Below, piece after piece: positions 16,625 through 26,240 of a DNA stretch of 64,000 nucleotides. Every line of letters starts with the position of its first letter. Position 1 is the stretch's first letter. The notes beneath the pieces are model-generated. The model had not been told where the DNA came from and did no database searches. It was given only the letters and a program-made list of their open reading frames with translations. Origin of the DNA: Sinimarinibacterium sp. NLF-5-8 (GTDB lineage: Bacteria > Pseudomonadota > Gammaproteobacteria > Nevskiales > Nevskiaceae); NCBI RefSeq assembly GCF_010092425.1, contig NZ_CP048030.1, forward strand, positions 1,623,501-1,687,500. Direction: 5' to 3'. The translations under genes and the position numbers were made by a program.

Positions 16625-17035
16625 TCAGGCGTTGGAGTTTTGATTGAGCTGGTCGATGGCGCGCAGCACATTGGAACGGGTGATGATGCCCACCAGGCGG
16701 TTATCTTCCATTACCGGATAACGCCGCTGCGGCCTGTCGGCAAACATCTTGGCAATTTCGAGAATCGACATATCCGCCTCGACCGTGGTGACTTCACGGC
16801 TCATGAAATCAGACACGCTGCCGCCGCGATTGCCGTGATAGCTGGCATTGAGCGCCACTTTCATGCAGTCCTTGGAAGAAAGCACCCCAATGACGTTGCC
16901 CAGATCATCCAGCACCGGCGCCCCGGAAAACTCGCGCTGGGTGAGAATGTGGATGGCTTCCATGACATCCATATCGGGTCGAAACGTCAGCAGGCTGCTG
17001 GCCATGAAATTGCGCACCGTCATTTCTTCTGCCAC
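16625..17035 (-). CDS. two-CBS-domain protein
   Basis: The 136-residue protein is essentially one Bateman module: MTVRNFMASSLLTFRPDMDV...GVLSSKDCMKVAL, then VSDFMSREVTTVEADMSILE...LVGIITRSNVLRAI. CBS pairs bind adenosine nucleotides and act as energy sensors, but the partner is unknown. I place the start at the GTG at 17035, because AGGGGG lies at proper distance; the ATG at 17023 is an alternative. The gene lies 37 bp after nqrM. Confidence 0.88.
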   Translation of the reverse strand: MAEEMTVRNFMASSLLTFRPDMDVMEAIHILTQREFSGAPVLDDLGNVIGVLSSKDCMKVALNASYHGNRGGSVSDFMSREVTTVEADMSILEIAKMFADRPQRRYPVMEDNRLVGIITRSNVLRAIDQLNQNSNA

Positions 17036-17072
17036 GACACATCCCCCTGGGTCTTGAATACAAACGATCGGA

Positions 17073-17258
17073 TCAATGGCTCGGCGGCTGGCCGCAAACA
17101 TCGCCTGCCGTTTTGCCACACACATCGCAACTGCCACCGGTAAACGCCGATTGACTCGCGCAGGTGCCCTTGAGTGCCTGCCCCTTGACCAGCAGGCTCA
17201 GTCCCAGCCCGGCCAGGGCGAGCAAAAACAAGGCAAAGACGGCGATAAAGGTGGACAT
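17073..17258 (-). CDS. nqrM: NqrM-like small membrane protein (DUF539)
   Basis: The 61-residue protein has one N-terminal membrane helix (IAVFALFLLALAGLGLSLLV) and then four cysteines at 33, 44, 47 and 55 in KGTC and SCDVCGK...DVCG. This matches NqrM, which delivers iron for the Cys4 [2Fe-2S]/Fe centre between NqrD and NqrE of the Na+-translocating NADH:quinone reductase. NqrM usually has CDVC as here, while the fourth cysteine (55) is extra. The nqr operon itself is not in the window. GGAG nine bases upstream supports the start. Confidence 0.8.
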   Translation of the reverse strand: MSTFIAVFALFLLALAGLGLSLLVKGQALKGTCASQSAFTGGSCDVCGKTAGDVCGQPPSH

Positions 17259-17380
17259 CTGTCGAGCTCCAAATCTGCAACTGCTGGCAAGCGTCGCCCC
17301 TTCAACCGCCAGATGCAAGTGGCCTGTGGCGGAGTTGTTATCATCGCCGCCCTTTTTTGATTGGCAACAAGGCGACCGCC

Positions 17381-18280
17381 ATGTGGTTTCGTAATCTCAC
17401 CGTTTACCGTCTCCCCCCCAACTGGTCGCGCACGCCAGGCGAAATCGAAACCACGCTGATGGAGTTTGCGCTGCAGCCATGCTCGGGGCTGTCGATGCAG
17501 AGCCGGGGCTGGGTGCCGGTCAATGACGCCGGCCAGTTTGCCTACGGCACAACCCGGCAGGTTCTGATCTGCATGGGCAGCGAAGACAAGCTGCTGCCCT
17601 CCTCCATCGTCAATCAGACCGCCCTTGAGCGGATCAAAAAACTGGAGCAGGAAAAAGGCTTCAAGCTCGGGCGCCGCGCCAAGACCGAGATCAAGGAAAA
17701 CGTCACCGCCGAATTGCTGCCGCGCGCGTTTTCACGCCGCCGCAGCATGCTGGGCTGGTTCGACTTTGAAGGCGGCTGGCTGGTGGTGGATACCGCATCG
17801 GCCAATCGCGCCGACGAGTTCACCCAGACGCTGCGCGATGCGCTGGGGGAGTTGCCGGTGGAACCGCTGCAATCCGAGCCATCGATGGATGCGCTGATGA
17901 CCGGCTGGCTGGCCGCGCGCGAGGTGCCGGGCGCCTTTGAGCTGGACGACGAATGCGAGCTGACCACTCCGGATGAAAACAAATCCACCGTGCGCTATCT
18001 GCGGCATTCCCTCGACGGCAAGGATATTTCCAATCACCTGTCCAACGGCAAGGTGGTCAAGCGGCTGGCGCTGACCTGGAAGGATCGCGTGAGTTTTGTC
18101 GTTGATGACAAGCTGCAACTGCGCCGCTTCAAGCGGCTGGACATGGATGCGGTGCGCGAAGAATCCGATGGCCTGCCGCCCGATCAGCAGTTTGAAATCG
18201 ACTTTGCGCTGTTCTGCGGTGATGTGGCCGAGCTGCTCAAAGAGCTGGCACAAACGGTCAACGCCGCGCGCCCGGAATAA
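17381..18280 (+). CDS. rdgC: recombination-associated protein RdgC
   Basis: The 299-residue protein begins MWFRNLTVYRL and contains CSGLSMQSRGWVPV, LPSSIVNQ and GRRAKTEIKENVTAELLPRAF, with the typical ending DVAELLKELAQTV. RdgC forms a ring around double-stranded DNA and inhibits RecA-mediated strand exchange. The family is confined largely to beta- and gammaproteobacteria, which supports the taxonomic guess. It is divergent from nqrM with about 120 bp between the starts. Confidence 0.95.
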   Translation: MWFRNLTVYRLPPNWSRTPGEIETTLMEFALQPCSGLSMQSRGWVPVNDAGQFAYGTTRQVLICMGSEDKLLPSSIVNQTALERIKKLEQEKGFKLGRRAKTEIKENVTAELLPRAFSRRRSMLGWFDFEGGWLVVDTASANRADEFTQTLRDALGELPVEPLQSEPSMDALMTGWLAAREVPGAFELDDECELTTPDENKSTVRYLRHSLDGKDISNHLSNGKVVKRLALTWKDRVSFVVDDKLQLRRFKRLDMDAVREESDGLPPDQQFEIDFALFCGDVAELLKELAQTVNAARPE

Positions 18281-18359
18281 ATACCGGCAGCGGACGCGAA
18301 GATGAGCGCGCGCACGTTTTACGGCAATATCCAGCGTTCTTGAAAAAAGGAATCCGCGC

Positions 18360-19784
18360 ATGAATCTGCTCCGCACCAAGCCGGTTGAAGATGCACTGGA
18401 CAGCACCTCCGGCCTCAGACGTGAACTCACCGCATTCGATCTGATGATGCTCGGCGTGGGCGCGATCATCGGCGCAGGTATTTTTGTGCTGACCGGAATC
18501 TCGGCGGCCACCCACGCCGGCCCTGCGGTGGTGCTGTCGTTTGTGGTGGCCGGGATCGCCTGCGCCTGTGCGGCGCTGTCGTATGCCGAACTGGCCGCCT
18601 CGGTCGGTGGTTGTGGCAGTGCCTATGGCTACGGCTACGCCGGTCTGGGCGAGTTTCCGGGCTGGCTGATGGGATGGATGCTGCTGGCCGAATACGCCAT
18701 TGCCGTGGCCGCCGTGGCAGTGGGCTGGTCAGGCTATCTGGCCAATGGTCTGCACACCATCGGCATCGACTTGCCACCACTACTGCTCAACGGCCCGTTC
18801 GATGCCCAGACCCCTGGCCTGATCAACCTGCCCGCGGCGCTGCTGCTGACGTTTTTGGGCATCCTGATTGCCAGTGGCGCCAAGGTCAGCGCGCGCGTCA
18901 ACATGGTGATCGTGTTTGTCAAAATCGCTGCGATCCTGCTGTTTCTGGTGGTGGCCATCCCCCATATCGATATCAGCCACTGGCGGCCTTTCATCCCGCC
19001 GGTGGAGGTGGATGCACACGGCGAATCGCGCTTTGGGATCATGGGTATTTTCTCAGGCGCGGCCATCGTGTTTTTTGCCTATATCGGCTTTGACGCCGTC
19101 TCCACCTCGGCCGAAGAAACCCGCAATCCACAGCGCGATCTGCCGCGCGGCATCATCGGTTCACTGGTGATCTGCACGGTGCTGTATATCGCCGTCTCCG
19201 GCGTGCTCACCGGCATCGTCGATTACAAGGATCTGGACGTGCCTTCGCCGGTGACTCACGCCCTGCTCGATATCGGTCAAAGCTGGGCGGCGGGGCTGGT
19301 GTCGATCGGCGCCATTGCTGGCCTCACCACCGTCTGTCTGGTCATGTACTTTGCCTTGACACGACTGGTCTTTGCGATTTGCCGCGATGGTCTTTTGCCG
19401 CATGCCCTCGCCCACGTCAACCGCAAGACCGGCACGCCCACACGCATCATTCTGGTGGTGGGTGTGGTCATGGTCAGCCTCGCCGGACTGGTGCCACTGG
19501 ACAATCTTGCGCACCTGGTCAACATCGCCACGCTCACCGCATTTTGCGTGGTCTGTGCCGGCGTGATCGCGCTGCGCCGCACCCGGCGGGATCTGGCACG
19601 CCCCTTCAAGGTGCCGCTGTATCCGCTGACCCCGGCAATGGGGATTGCCATCTGCCTGTGGCTGATGGCCAACCTGCCCGGGGTGACCTGGATCGCATTC
19701 ACCCTGTGGATGGCACTGGGGCTGACCATTTACTTTGCCTATTCCTACTCACACAGCAATCTGGCCCGGCAGAACTTGCCCTGA
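18360..19784 (+). CDS. APC-superfamily amino acid permease
   Basis: The 474-residue membrane protein has about 12 hydrophobic segments. MMLGVGAIIGAGIFVLTG at residue 29 is the conserved helix-1 substrate loop of the cationic amino-acid transporter group. FAYIGFDAVSTSAEETRNPQRDLPRGI marks helix 6 onward, again typical of the group. Substrate is an amino acid, not defined further. AAAAGGA before the ATG is a good ribosome-binding site. It probably forms a unit with the symporter and hemH that follow. Confidence 0.88.
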   Translation: MNLLRTKPVEDALDSTSGLRRELTAFDLMMLGVGAIIGAGIFVLTGISAATHAGPAVVLSFVVAGIACACAALSYAELAASVGGCGSAYGYGYAGLGEFPGWLMGWMLLAEYAIAVAAVAVGWSGYLANGLHTIGIDLPPLLLNGPFDAQTPGLINLPAALLLTFLGILIASGAKVSARVNMVIVFVKIAAILLFLVVAIPHIDISHWRPFIPPVEVDAHGESRFGIMGIFSGAAIVFFAYIGFDAVSTSAEETRNPQRDLPRGIIGSLVICTVLYIAVSGVLTGIVDYKDLDVPSPVTHALLDIGQSWAAGLVSIGAIAGLTTVCLVMYFALTRLVFAICRDGLLPHALAHVNRKTGTPTRIILVVGVVMVSLAGLVPLDNLAHLVNIATLTAFCVVCAGVIALRRTRRDLARPFKVPLYPLTPAMGIAICLWLMANLPGVTWIAFTLWMALGLTIYFAYSYSHSNLARQNLP

Positions 19785-19854
19785 ATCACGGCAGCAGGTC
19801 GCACCCTGACCCGACTGCCCCGGCTTGCCCCCTTCATCTTCGGAACCCGCTGCC

Positions 19855-21525
19855 ATGGACGCATTTTTCAAAACGCTGGACGCCATCAACGGGGTCATGC
19901 TCGGAGTGCCGGTTCTGGTCGCGCTGTTGGGCGTCGGGGTGCTGTTCACGCTGTGGAGCCGCTTCATCCAATACCGCTCGCTGACCCACGGCATCCGCCT
20001 GCTTCGCGGTCAGGTCCCGGGGGTCAGCGGCCACGGCAGCGGTGCGCTCAGCCACTTTCAGGCGCTGTGTGCCGCACTGTCGGCCACGGTCGGGCTGGGC
20101 AATATCGGCGGCGTCGCCATTGCCGTGGCCATCGGCGGCCCCGGCGCGGTGTTCTGGATGTGGGTGGTGGGCTTTTTTGGCATGGCGCTCAAGGCCACCG
20201 AAGTGCTGTTGGCCCTGATCTACCGCGATCTGTCCGATCCCGATGAGCCGCACGGCGGCACGATGTGGGTCTGCAAGCGCGGCTTTGCCGAACTTTCGCC
20301 AAAACTGGCGCGCCTGGGCGCATTCGTCGGCGCACTGTTTACGCTGCCGCTGATTTTTTACGGCCTGTTTGGCGGCAATATGTTCCAGGCTTGGAACGTG
20401 GCTGAGATCACCCGCGCCTATTTTGGCGTGCCCGGCTGGATCACCGGGGCCATCGTTGCGCTCACGGTGGGCGCGGTGATTCTGGGCGGCATCCGCCGCA
20501 TCGGGCAGATCACCAACATCCTCGTGCCGGTGATGTGCGCGCTGTACATCATCGCCAGCCTCTATGTTCTGGCGGTTTATGCCGATCGGATTCCGGCCAC
20601 TTTTGTGTTGATCTTCAAGAGCGCGTTTTCCAGTGCTGAAGCGGGTGGCGCCTTCATCGGCGCCTCGATGGGCACGGCGTTCATCCTTGGCATGCGCCGT
20701 GCGCTGTTTTCATCAGAGGCCGGGCTGGGATCGGCGCCGATCGCACACGCCGCAGTCAAAACCCCGCAGCCGGTCACCGAAGGCATCGTCGCCGGACTGG
20801 AGCCATTCATTGACACCCTGGTGATCTGCACGATGACGGCGCTGGTCATCCTCGTCAGCGGCATGTGGAACCGCGATGCCATCATTGCCTGGGATCAAGC
20901 CCCCGCACTGGTGCAAACCGCGCCGCAGCAATGGCAGCCAGCCGCCGCAACCCTGCCGGCACTGGATCGCGCCAAACTCAACACCGGCGATCAGGTGTTC
21001 ATCGTCACCGCCGACGCCGACGGCGCGCGCGAAAAGCTGTTCGGCACGCTCAATGCCCATCAGCAAATTGACTGGCGCCCCCTCACTGCGGCGCGCGCGC
21101 CGCAGGTGGTCGAATCCGGTATTTTTGCCGACTATCCGGCCTCCACCCTGACCGCGCGCGCGTTCGACGCTGCCCACCAAGGGCTGGGGCGCTGGATGGT
21201 CACACTCGCGGTCTGGGCATTTGCAGTCTCCACCATCATCACCTGGTGCTACTACGCCGAACAGGGCGTGATCTACCTCCTCGGCGCGCGCGCCATCACC
21301 CCGTTTCGGCTGCTGTGGTGCGCGCTGACCTTCATCGCCTGCCTGGGGCTGATCCGCACCGACGCCGAGCTGGATACCCTTTCCACCGTCGCCGTGGGCT
21401 TCATGATTGCCATCAACCTGCCGATCATGCTGATCCTCGGCCATAAAGCCATGCGCGCGTATGCACTCTATCTTGAACAACTCAAAGCCGGCACCCTGGC
21501 TCACCCATCGGACTCAACGCCATGA
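19855..21525 (+). CDS. alanine/glycine:cation symporter (AGCS family)
   Basis: The 556-residue protein carries AGCS signatures: GHGSGALSHFQALCAALSATVGLGNIGG, HGGTMWVCKRG, and the region ALFSSEAGLGSAPIAHAA. ITWCYYAEQGVIYLLG lies in a late helix, also typical. The protein co-imports small neutral amino acids with Na+. A hydrophilic insert of roughly 100 residues (around 350-445) interrupts the late transmembrane region and makes it longer than most AGCS members (about 450-500). I choose the ATG at 19855 over an in-frame TTG at 19825. Its stop overlaps hemH by ATGA. Confidence 0.9.
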   Translation: MDAFFKTLDAINGVMLGVPVLVALLGVGVLFTLWSRFIQYRSLTHGIRLLRGQVPGVSGHGSGALSHFQALCAALSATVGLGNIGGVAIAVAIGGPGAVFWMWVVGFFGMALKATEVLLALIYRDLSDPDEPHGGTMWVCKRGFAELSPKLARLGAFVGALFTLPLIFYGLFGGNMFQAWNVAEITRAYFGVPGWITGAIVALTVGAVILGGIRRIGQITNILVPVMCALYIIASLYVLAVYADRIPATFVLIFKSAFSSAEAGGAFIGASMGTAFILGMRRALFSSEAGLGSAPIAHAAVKTPQPVTEGIVAGLEPFIDTLVICTMTALVILVSGMWNRDAIIAWDQAPALVQTAPQQWQPAAATLPALDRAKLNTGDQVFIVTADADGAREKLFGTLNAHQQIDWRPLTAARAPQVVESGIFADYPASTLTARAFDAAHQGLGRWMVTLAVWAFAVSTIITWCYYAEQGVIYLLGARAITPFRLLWCALTFIACLGLIRTDAELDTLSTVAVGFMIAINLPIMLILGHKAMRAYALYLEQLKAGTLAHPSDSTP

Positions 21526-22529
21526 CTTTTTCTGCTGAAACCCCGGTGCGCGCGCGCACCGGCATCTTGCTGGTCAATCTCGGCACCCCCGAAGCGCCGA
21601 CGCCCTCCGCCATTCGCCGCTATCTGCGCGATTTTCTGCTCGACCCGCGTGTCGTCGAAGCCCCGCGCGCGCTCTGGCTGCCTTTTCTGTACGCGATCTT
21701 GCTGCCGCTGCGCCCGCGCAAACTGGTGCCCGCCTATCAAAGCATCTGGACCGAACAAGGCTCACCACTGCTCGTCATCGGTCAGCAGCAGCGCGACGCA
21801 CTGCAAGCCGCACTGGGGCGCGACACCCCGGTCGCACTGGCGATGCGCTACGGCGAGCCCAGCATCGAATCTGCCTTGCAGCAATTCGAGCAACAAAACG
21901 TGCGCCGCCTCTTGGTGCTGCCGCTGTACCCGCAATACTCCGCGACCACCACCGCCTCGGTGTTTGATGCGGTATTCGACGCCCTCAAACAGCGCCGCAA
22001 CCCGCCCGAGCTGCGCACGCTGCACAACTATCACGATCATCCGGCTTATATCCAGGCGCTGGCCAACAGCATCAGCGACCACTGGCAACACCACGCGCGC
22101 GGTGAACACCTGCTGCTGTCGTTTCACTCCATTCCGCAGCGCTACGTTGATCTGGGCGACCCTTACCAGACGCAGTGCCAGGCCACCGCGCGCGCGCTGA
22201 TCCAAACCCTTGGCCTGAGCGAAGCTGAGGTCAGCACCGCCTACCAATCGCGCGTCGGGCGGATGCCGTGGCTATCACCCTACACCGATGAGCACATCGT
22301 CGAACTGGCCCAAAAAGGCATTGAAACCCTGGACGTGATCTGCCCCGGCTTTTCTGCCGACTGCCTCGAAACGCTGGAGGAAATCGCCCAACGCTACGCC
22401 ACCTTGTTTATTGAAAACGGCGGCAAAACCCTGCGCTACATCCCTGCCCTGAACGCGCGCGCCGATCACATCCAGGCACTCAAGACCCTGGTTCAACAGC
22501 ACACGCAAGGATGGGAATCTCCGGAATAA
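21522..22529 (+). CDS. hemH: ferrochelatase
   Basis: The 335-residue enzyme inserts Fe2+ into protoporphyrin IX, the last step of haem synthesis. Family motifs are GILLVNLGTPEAPT near the start, MRYGEPSIESAL, the metal-binding histidine in LLSFHSIPQRYVDLGDPY, YQSRVGRMPWLSPYT and CPGFSADCLETLEEI. Length is typical of proteobacteria. It overlaps the symporter stop by four bases, an odd pairing that implies shared translation. Confidence 0.95.
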   Translation: MTFSAETPVRARTGILLVNLGTPEAPTPSAIRRYLRDFLLDPRVVEAPRALWLPFLYAILLPLRPRKLVPAYQSIWTEQGSPLLVIGQQQRDALQAALGRDTPVALAMRYGEPSIESALQQFEQQNVRRLLVLPLYPQYSATTTASVFDAVFDALKQRRNPPELRTLHNYHDHPAYIQALANSISDHWQHHARGEHLLLSFHSIPQRYVDLGDPYQTQCQATARALIQTLGLSEAEVSTAYQSRVGRMPWLSPYTDEHIVELAQKGIETLDVICPGFSADCLETLEEIAQRYATLFIENGGKTLRYIPALNARADHIQALKTLVQQHTQGWESPE

Positions 22530-22577
22530 GCGCCACCGGCCCGCGCCGAAAGCCGACGTGAAGCAATCACCGGCCTT

Positions 22578-23954
22578 TTATGCCCGGCCAATGCGTTGCA
22601 AGGCGCTGTGCGTCAGATAACGCTCATAAATGCCGGCATCGTTGACCACTGTCCGATGATTGCCGGGAAGCTCCCTGACCTGCTCCATGCGGGTGATCCT
22701 GCCCGATTGAAATTCATACGCATGCACATAGGCCCACGACCAATAAGGGTGCGCGCCACTGGCAAAACGCTGCGCCCCCTGCTCATACAGGCAATAGCAG
22801 CCATCGAATGATCGAAAAGGCTTGCCTTGGCGGTCATAAGTGACCATCGCCACCGGCATCCAGTTGCGCGCATCAAACCAGACTCGCTTTTTACTGACCG
22901 GCGCGCGCGCAAACCCCGTCGGCTCGGCCTCACACACAATGGTTTCCGGCACCATTTCGACCACACTGTCAAAAAAACTCTCGCCCTTGGGGCCACCGTG
23001 AACCCCATGCTCCCAGTTGGGATGGTCAGGGTTCCAGCCCCCGGAAACACCTGCCAACAAAGGTTGCCGTCCAACAACCTTGTAGTTGCCCCAGGTATGC
23101 AAAGGATCACCCGCAGCCCACGCATCCGACAGATACAACGCAGACCCCGCCACCAGTGGCTCGAACCGCTGGTTGGTCGGAAACTGCCGCACCCGCCGAA
23201 AATGGGGCACATAGCCATACAGCTCAGGAAACTTGTTCTGATCGTAAGGCCAGATATTCAGATAAGAGGCGCCACGCTCACTTTCAGGTGCGGTGTAAAC
23301 CACCGTATTGAACCGCAGCTTGTCTGCATGCTTGGGCCAGTAAGGTTTGGGCTCCAGAACCAGGCGACCAACCGGCGATAACTCTGCCCACACCAGGTCA
23401 TAGCGATAATCCACATGCCCTTCGGCAGCAACATCGTATTCGCGGATGGCAAATGCACTGGCATCCTGACGCCCCCATGACAGTGTCAGCCCGGCAAACA
23501 GTTCCAGCGCATCCTGCGTCCCCGGAAATGGATGGCCGCCAATCCAGGGCTTGCCATCCGGCGTCACCACATTGCCGGTATCATCAAACCGCGCCTGCCC
23601 CTGATTGCGAAGCGTGGCCTCCAGATACTCCCAGGGGCCCAGCTTCATCCACTGCGTCGTCGTTGGCAGAATCCGCAATTGGCGTCCCATCTGCAAAACA
23701 TGCTGATACGTTGCCGGCCCCAGTAAATCCCGAACATGTTCAACATTATCTGCCGTAATCATATCGCCGGTTTTCAGCTTACCCTTGGTATAGCCTTCAA
23801 CCGACAGCAACTCATCAGGATAAGCCTTGGTAATCTCACCGCTGGCTGCAATCGTGGTCCATAACGGCGCCAAAACACCGGCACCGGTCAACCCGGCCGC
23901 ATGACCCAGAAAGCGGCGACGATTCATCGACGTCGTGAAAAACGAAAAGGGCAT
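22578..23954 (-). CDS. DUF1329 protein, Tat-exported (last gene of the MMPL operon)
   Basis: The 458-residue protein has a twin-arginine signal (NRRRFLGHAAGLTGAGVLAP), so it is exported folded to the periplasm. The mature part contains AYPDELLSVEGYTKGKLKTGD, FRRVRQFPTNQRFEPL and an ending LTHSALQRIG. All match the paralogue at 27404-28798, though overall identity looks moderate. DUF1329 proteins are thought to have a LolA/LolB-like lipid-binding fold and usually sit beside DUF1302 and RND genes. GGGAG before 23954 supports that start; an ATG at 23927 is possible. Unlike the four upstream genes, its composition matches the host. Confidence 0.85.
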   Translation of the reverse strand: MPFSFFTTSMNRRRFLGHAAGLTGAGVLAPLWTTIAASGEITKAYPDELLSVEGYTKGKLKTGDMITADNVEHVRDLLGPATYQHVLQMGRQLRILPTTTQWMKLGPWEYLEATLRNQGQARFDDTGNVVTPDGKPWIGGHPFPGTQDALELFAGLTLSWGRQDASAFAIREYDVAAEGHVDYRYDLVWAELSPVGRLVLEPKPYWPKHADKLRFNTVVYTAPESERGASYLNIWPYDQNKFPELYGYVPHFRRVRQFPTNQRFEPLVAGSALYLSDAWAAGDPLHTWGNYKVVGRQPLLAGVSGGWNPDHPNWEHGVHGGPKGESFFDSVVEMVPETIVCEAEPTGFARAPVSKKRVWFDARNWMPVAMVTYDRQGKPFRSFDGCYCLYEQGAQRFASGAHPYWSWAYVHAYEFQSGRITRMEQVRELPGNHRTVVNDAGIYERYLTHSALQRIGRA

Positions 23955-24012
23955 GGCATACGCTCCCTGATCAAAAATAGCGCCGACAGCAGACCTGATG
24001 CCGGCACAGTGT

Positions 24013-24080
24013 CGCCGTCCAAAGACGGCGAGGGAGGGATCGGCGGCCAGCGCATCTTTGACCCGCGAAGATGCGCTGGC
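24013..24080 (-). other. two intercistronic stem-loops between DUF1302 and DUF1329 genes
   Basis: A 13-bp perfect stem (24046-24058 with 24068-24080, nine-base loop) lies just after the DUF1302 stop on the transcribed strand. A second stem follows, CGCCGTC CAAA GACGGCG (24013-24030). Neither has a U-run, so they are better read as mRNA-processing or stability elements, or partial attenuators, than as standard terminators. Confidence 0.6.
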
Positions 24081-24092
24081 ACAGCGCTCGCT

Positions 24093-26240
24093 TCAGAACT
24101 GATAAGTCAATCGCAACGTAAATTCATCTGCAAAATCCAGCGTCGATAACAGATTATCGTTGGGGTTGCCCCACAAGTTGCCGTTGACGTAATTGTAAAA
24201 GCCTTCAACGGTAATCCCCTTGCCCGGATTCCAGCGCACCCCAGGCTGGGCAAAAATACCACCCTCAGGATCAAAAAGTGTGGCAAATTCAATCTCCCAG
24301 ATCTTGTTGGGAAACGGCTGGGTAAACCCAAAGACCACATACGTTGCGTTACTGTTCTTGCCGGTGACGGCGGTGGTTGCATTCTTGTCCAGCTGATCAA
24401 GCGGCTTGCCGCCATAACCGCTCAAATGGCGACCGACCAGATCGCTGCGGTTTTTGGTCAACGCCTGAAAAACGATATAAGTCCCCGGAAATTGATTGAA
24501 AAAACGATGCCATTTATCAATCACCAGCGAAATCGTATACTCATCCTGCTTGATGAAATTCTGATTCAGATCAATCGCCGTATAGGTTCGCTCGGGCGTA
24601 TATTGAGCCTCCAGATTAAAGATCAATTGATTCAGAAAGTCATTGTCACTTTCGACAACATAGCTGGCACCCAGCGCGAAAACATTCTCCTGAAAATATT
24701 CGCGTGCGATGTGACCCCTCAAGCTGTTGTTCGCCGCAATAAAGAACGTATCCAATTGTGCGGCAGCCTCGGCAACGGTCGCCGCCGGCGTCGCGTAAAT
24801 ATCCAAAGAGCCGTCAAATTCAGCAATCCCCGCATTGAGCCCGGTCACGGCATCCAGCCGCGCTGCCGCAGCATAGGTAAACCATTCCTCAGCGCTGTAG
24901 ACACCGCCCGGCGAGGCTTCGAATGGTGAATTGGCCAAAGCTTCCCCTGAGTCGGCGAAACGACGGCATAATGCAGGGCCTGCGGCACTCGAACAATCGC
25001 CGTTGGCACCTGCCGGCAGTTTGGCCGCATACAAAACGTTGACCAGGGACCCGAGCCCACCCGTCAATTGTTTATTGACGCCGCTCTTGGTCCAACGAAA
25101 CACGCCTTCAGTCCCATAGCGCCGTGATGCCGCCGCCTGAAAACCCCACTGGCCCCAGTCCCCTTTGACCCGCAAGCCATAAACCGGGTCATTATCGTAC
25201 CCACCTTCTCGATACATATCCTGAATAGAGAACTGTGTCGGAATAATGTTGTAAGGTGTGTTCGGATTCCCCAGAACGGTAGGTTGGAATTTACCCACAA
25301 AACCATCCAACAGAATATTGTCTGTCATCTGATAAGTGGCACGAACCGACAACATTGGAACCCGCTTGTCAGAAAACTCCTCCATGCCACGATCCAGAAT
25401 CGAGTGGCGACGCAAATCCAATCCGTTGGGAATATCAAAAACGCGGAAGAAAATCGACTGTCCCCAGGCAATTTGCTGATTGCCAACCCGGACGTTAAAG
25501 TCGCCACTGTTGAATTCCAGCATCAAGGCCGGAAAATAAACTTGATAATTACGCCCAGTCCACTCCAGCGGGTTTCCGTTTCGACCACCTGCAACAACAT
25601 AGTCAAAATAATTGGGGCGCTCTCGATACAGACGGGGATCATTCGTCATCCGATCAGCGCCGATCCCCCCATGAACGCCGTTCAAGTCGCGGGCATCAAA
25701 CTCGTCGTAGACGGTGGGATCAAACAGCGCGCGGGCGCGTGCAATAAATCGCCAGTGATAACCAAAATTAAGGCCCAATTCAGCTTCTGTACGCAACACC
25801 AGATAATTAAAATCATTGTCTGTTGTCGCAATCTGATCGCCCCGTTTGACCGTGTCGCCAAAACCGGGGAGCACAATGCCGCCCCATTCGCCTGCCGCCG
25901 GGCCGCCAGCCCCCATCCCCAGCAGCCCACTCAGCACATTGCCCAGATCCAGCGGTAAATTCGGCAACAAATCGGAGGCAATGGGCAACAGCGCAGGCGG
26001 AACGTAAGCCCGACGTTCAACCGTGCGATCGTTAAAGACATTACCGCCCTGATTGAACATATTTTCTGCAGCCGTCATCTTGACCGCGGATTCTGCACGA
26101 ACAAAACCGCCAAAGCTCATGCTGACATCGTTGAACCAATCACCCCAAAAGTCATCTGCATGAACCGGCAGCGTCATACTCAAGCCCGCCGCAACCACGC
26201 TCGCCTTCAGCAGCGGATTAGATTTAAGCCTGTTGCGCAT
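24093..26240 (-). CDS. DUF1302 outer-membrane beta-barrel-like protein
   Basis: The 715-residue protein starts at the ATG at 26240, nine bases after GAGAGG. Its signal peptide ends near LPVHA. The mature part has alternating aromatic/hydrophobic beta strands throughout and ends in FTLRLTYQF with a C-terminal Phe, the usual signal for outer-membrane insertion. DFWGDWFNDVSMSFGGFVRAE and NFNVRVGNQQIAWGQSIFF-like segments are typical of DUF1302. Members resemble porins and are encoded with DUF1329 and RND proteins. Base composition is lower in GC than neighbouring host genes. Transport across the outer membrane is inferred. Confidence 0.87.
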   Translation of the reverse strand: MRNRLKSNPLLKASVVAAGLSMTLPVHADDFWGDWFNDVSMSFGGFVRAESAVKMTAAENMFNQGGNVFNDRTVERRAYVPPALLPIASDLLPNLPLDLGNVLSGLLGMGAGGPAAGEWGGIVLPGFGDTVKRGDQIATTDNDFNYLVLRTEAELGLNFGYHWRFIARARALFDPTVYDEFDARDLNGVHGGIGADRMTNDPRLYRERPNYFDYVVAGGRNGNPLEWTGRNYQVYFPALMLEFNSGDFNVRVGNQQIAWGQSIFFRVFDIPNGLDLRRHSILDRGMEEFSDKRVPMLSVRATYQMTDNILLDGFVGKFQPTVLGNPNTPYNIIPTQFSIQDMYREGGYDNDPVYGLRVKGDWGQWGFQAAASRRYGTEGVFRWTKSGVNKQLTGGLGSLVNVLYAAKLPAGANGDCSSAAGPALCRRFADSGEALANSPFEASPGGVYSAEEWFTYAAAARLDAVTGLNAGIAEFDGSLDIYATPAATVAEAAAQLDTFFIAANNSLRGHIAREYFQENVFALGASYVVESDNDFLNQLIFNLEAQYTPERTYTAIDLNQNFIKQDEYTISLVIDKWHRFFNQFPGTYIVFQALTKNRSDLVGRHLSGYGGKPLDQLDKNATTAVTGKNSNATYVVFGFTQPFPNKIWEIEFATLFDPEGGIFAQPGVRWNPGKGITVEGFYNYVNGNLWGNPNDNLLSTLDFADEFTLRLTYQF

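Noticed and set aside
14930..17143. Long rightward open frame (over 700 codons) opposite the ABC exporter and CBS genes
   Set aside because: Its translation is rich in His, Gln and Arg with no domain. The opposite strand encodes well-conserved proteins. High GC content makes such antisense frames common here.
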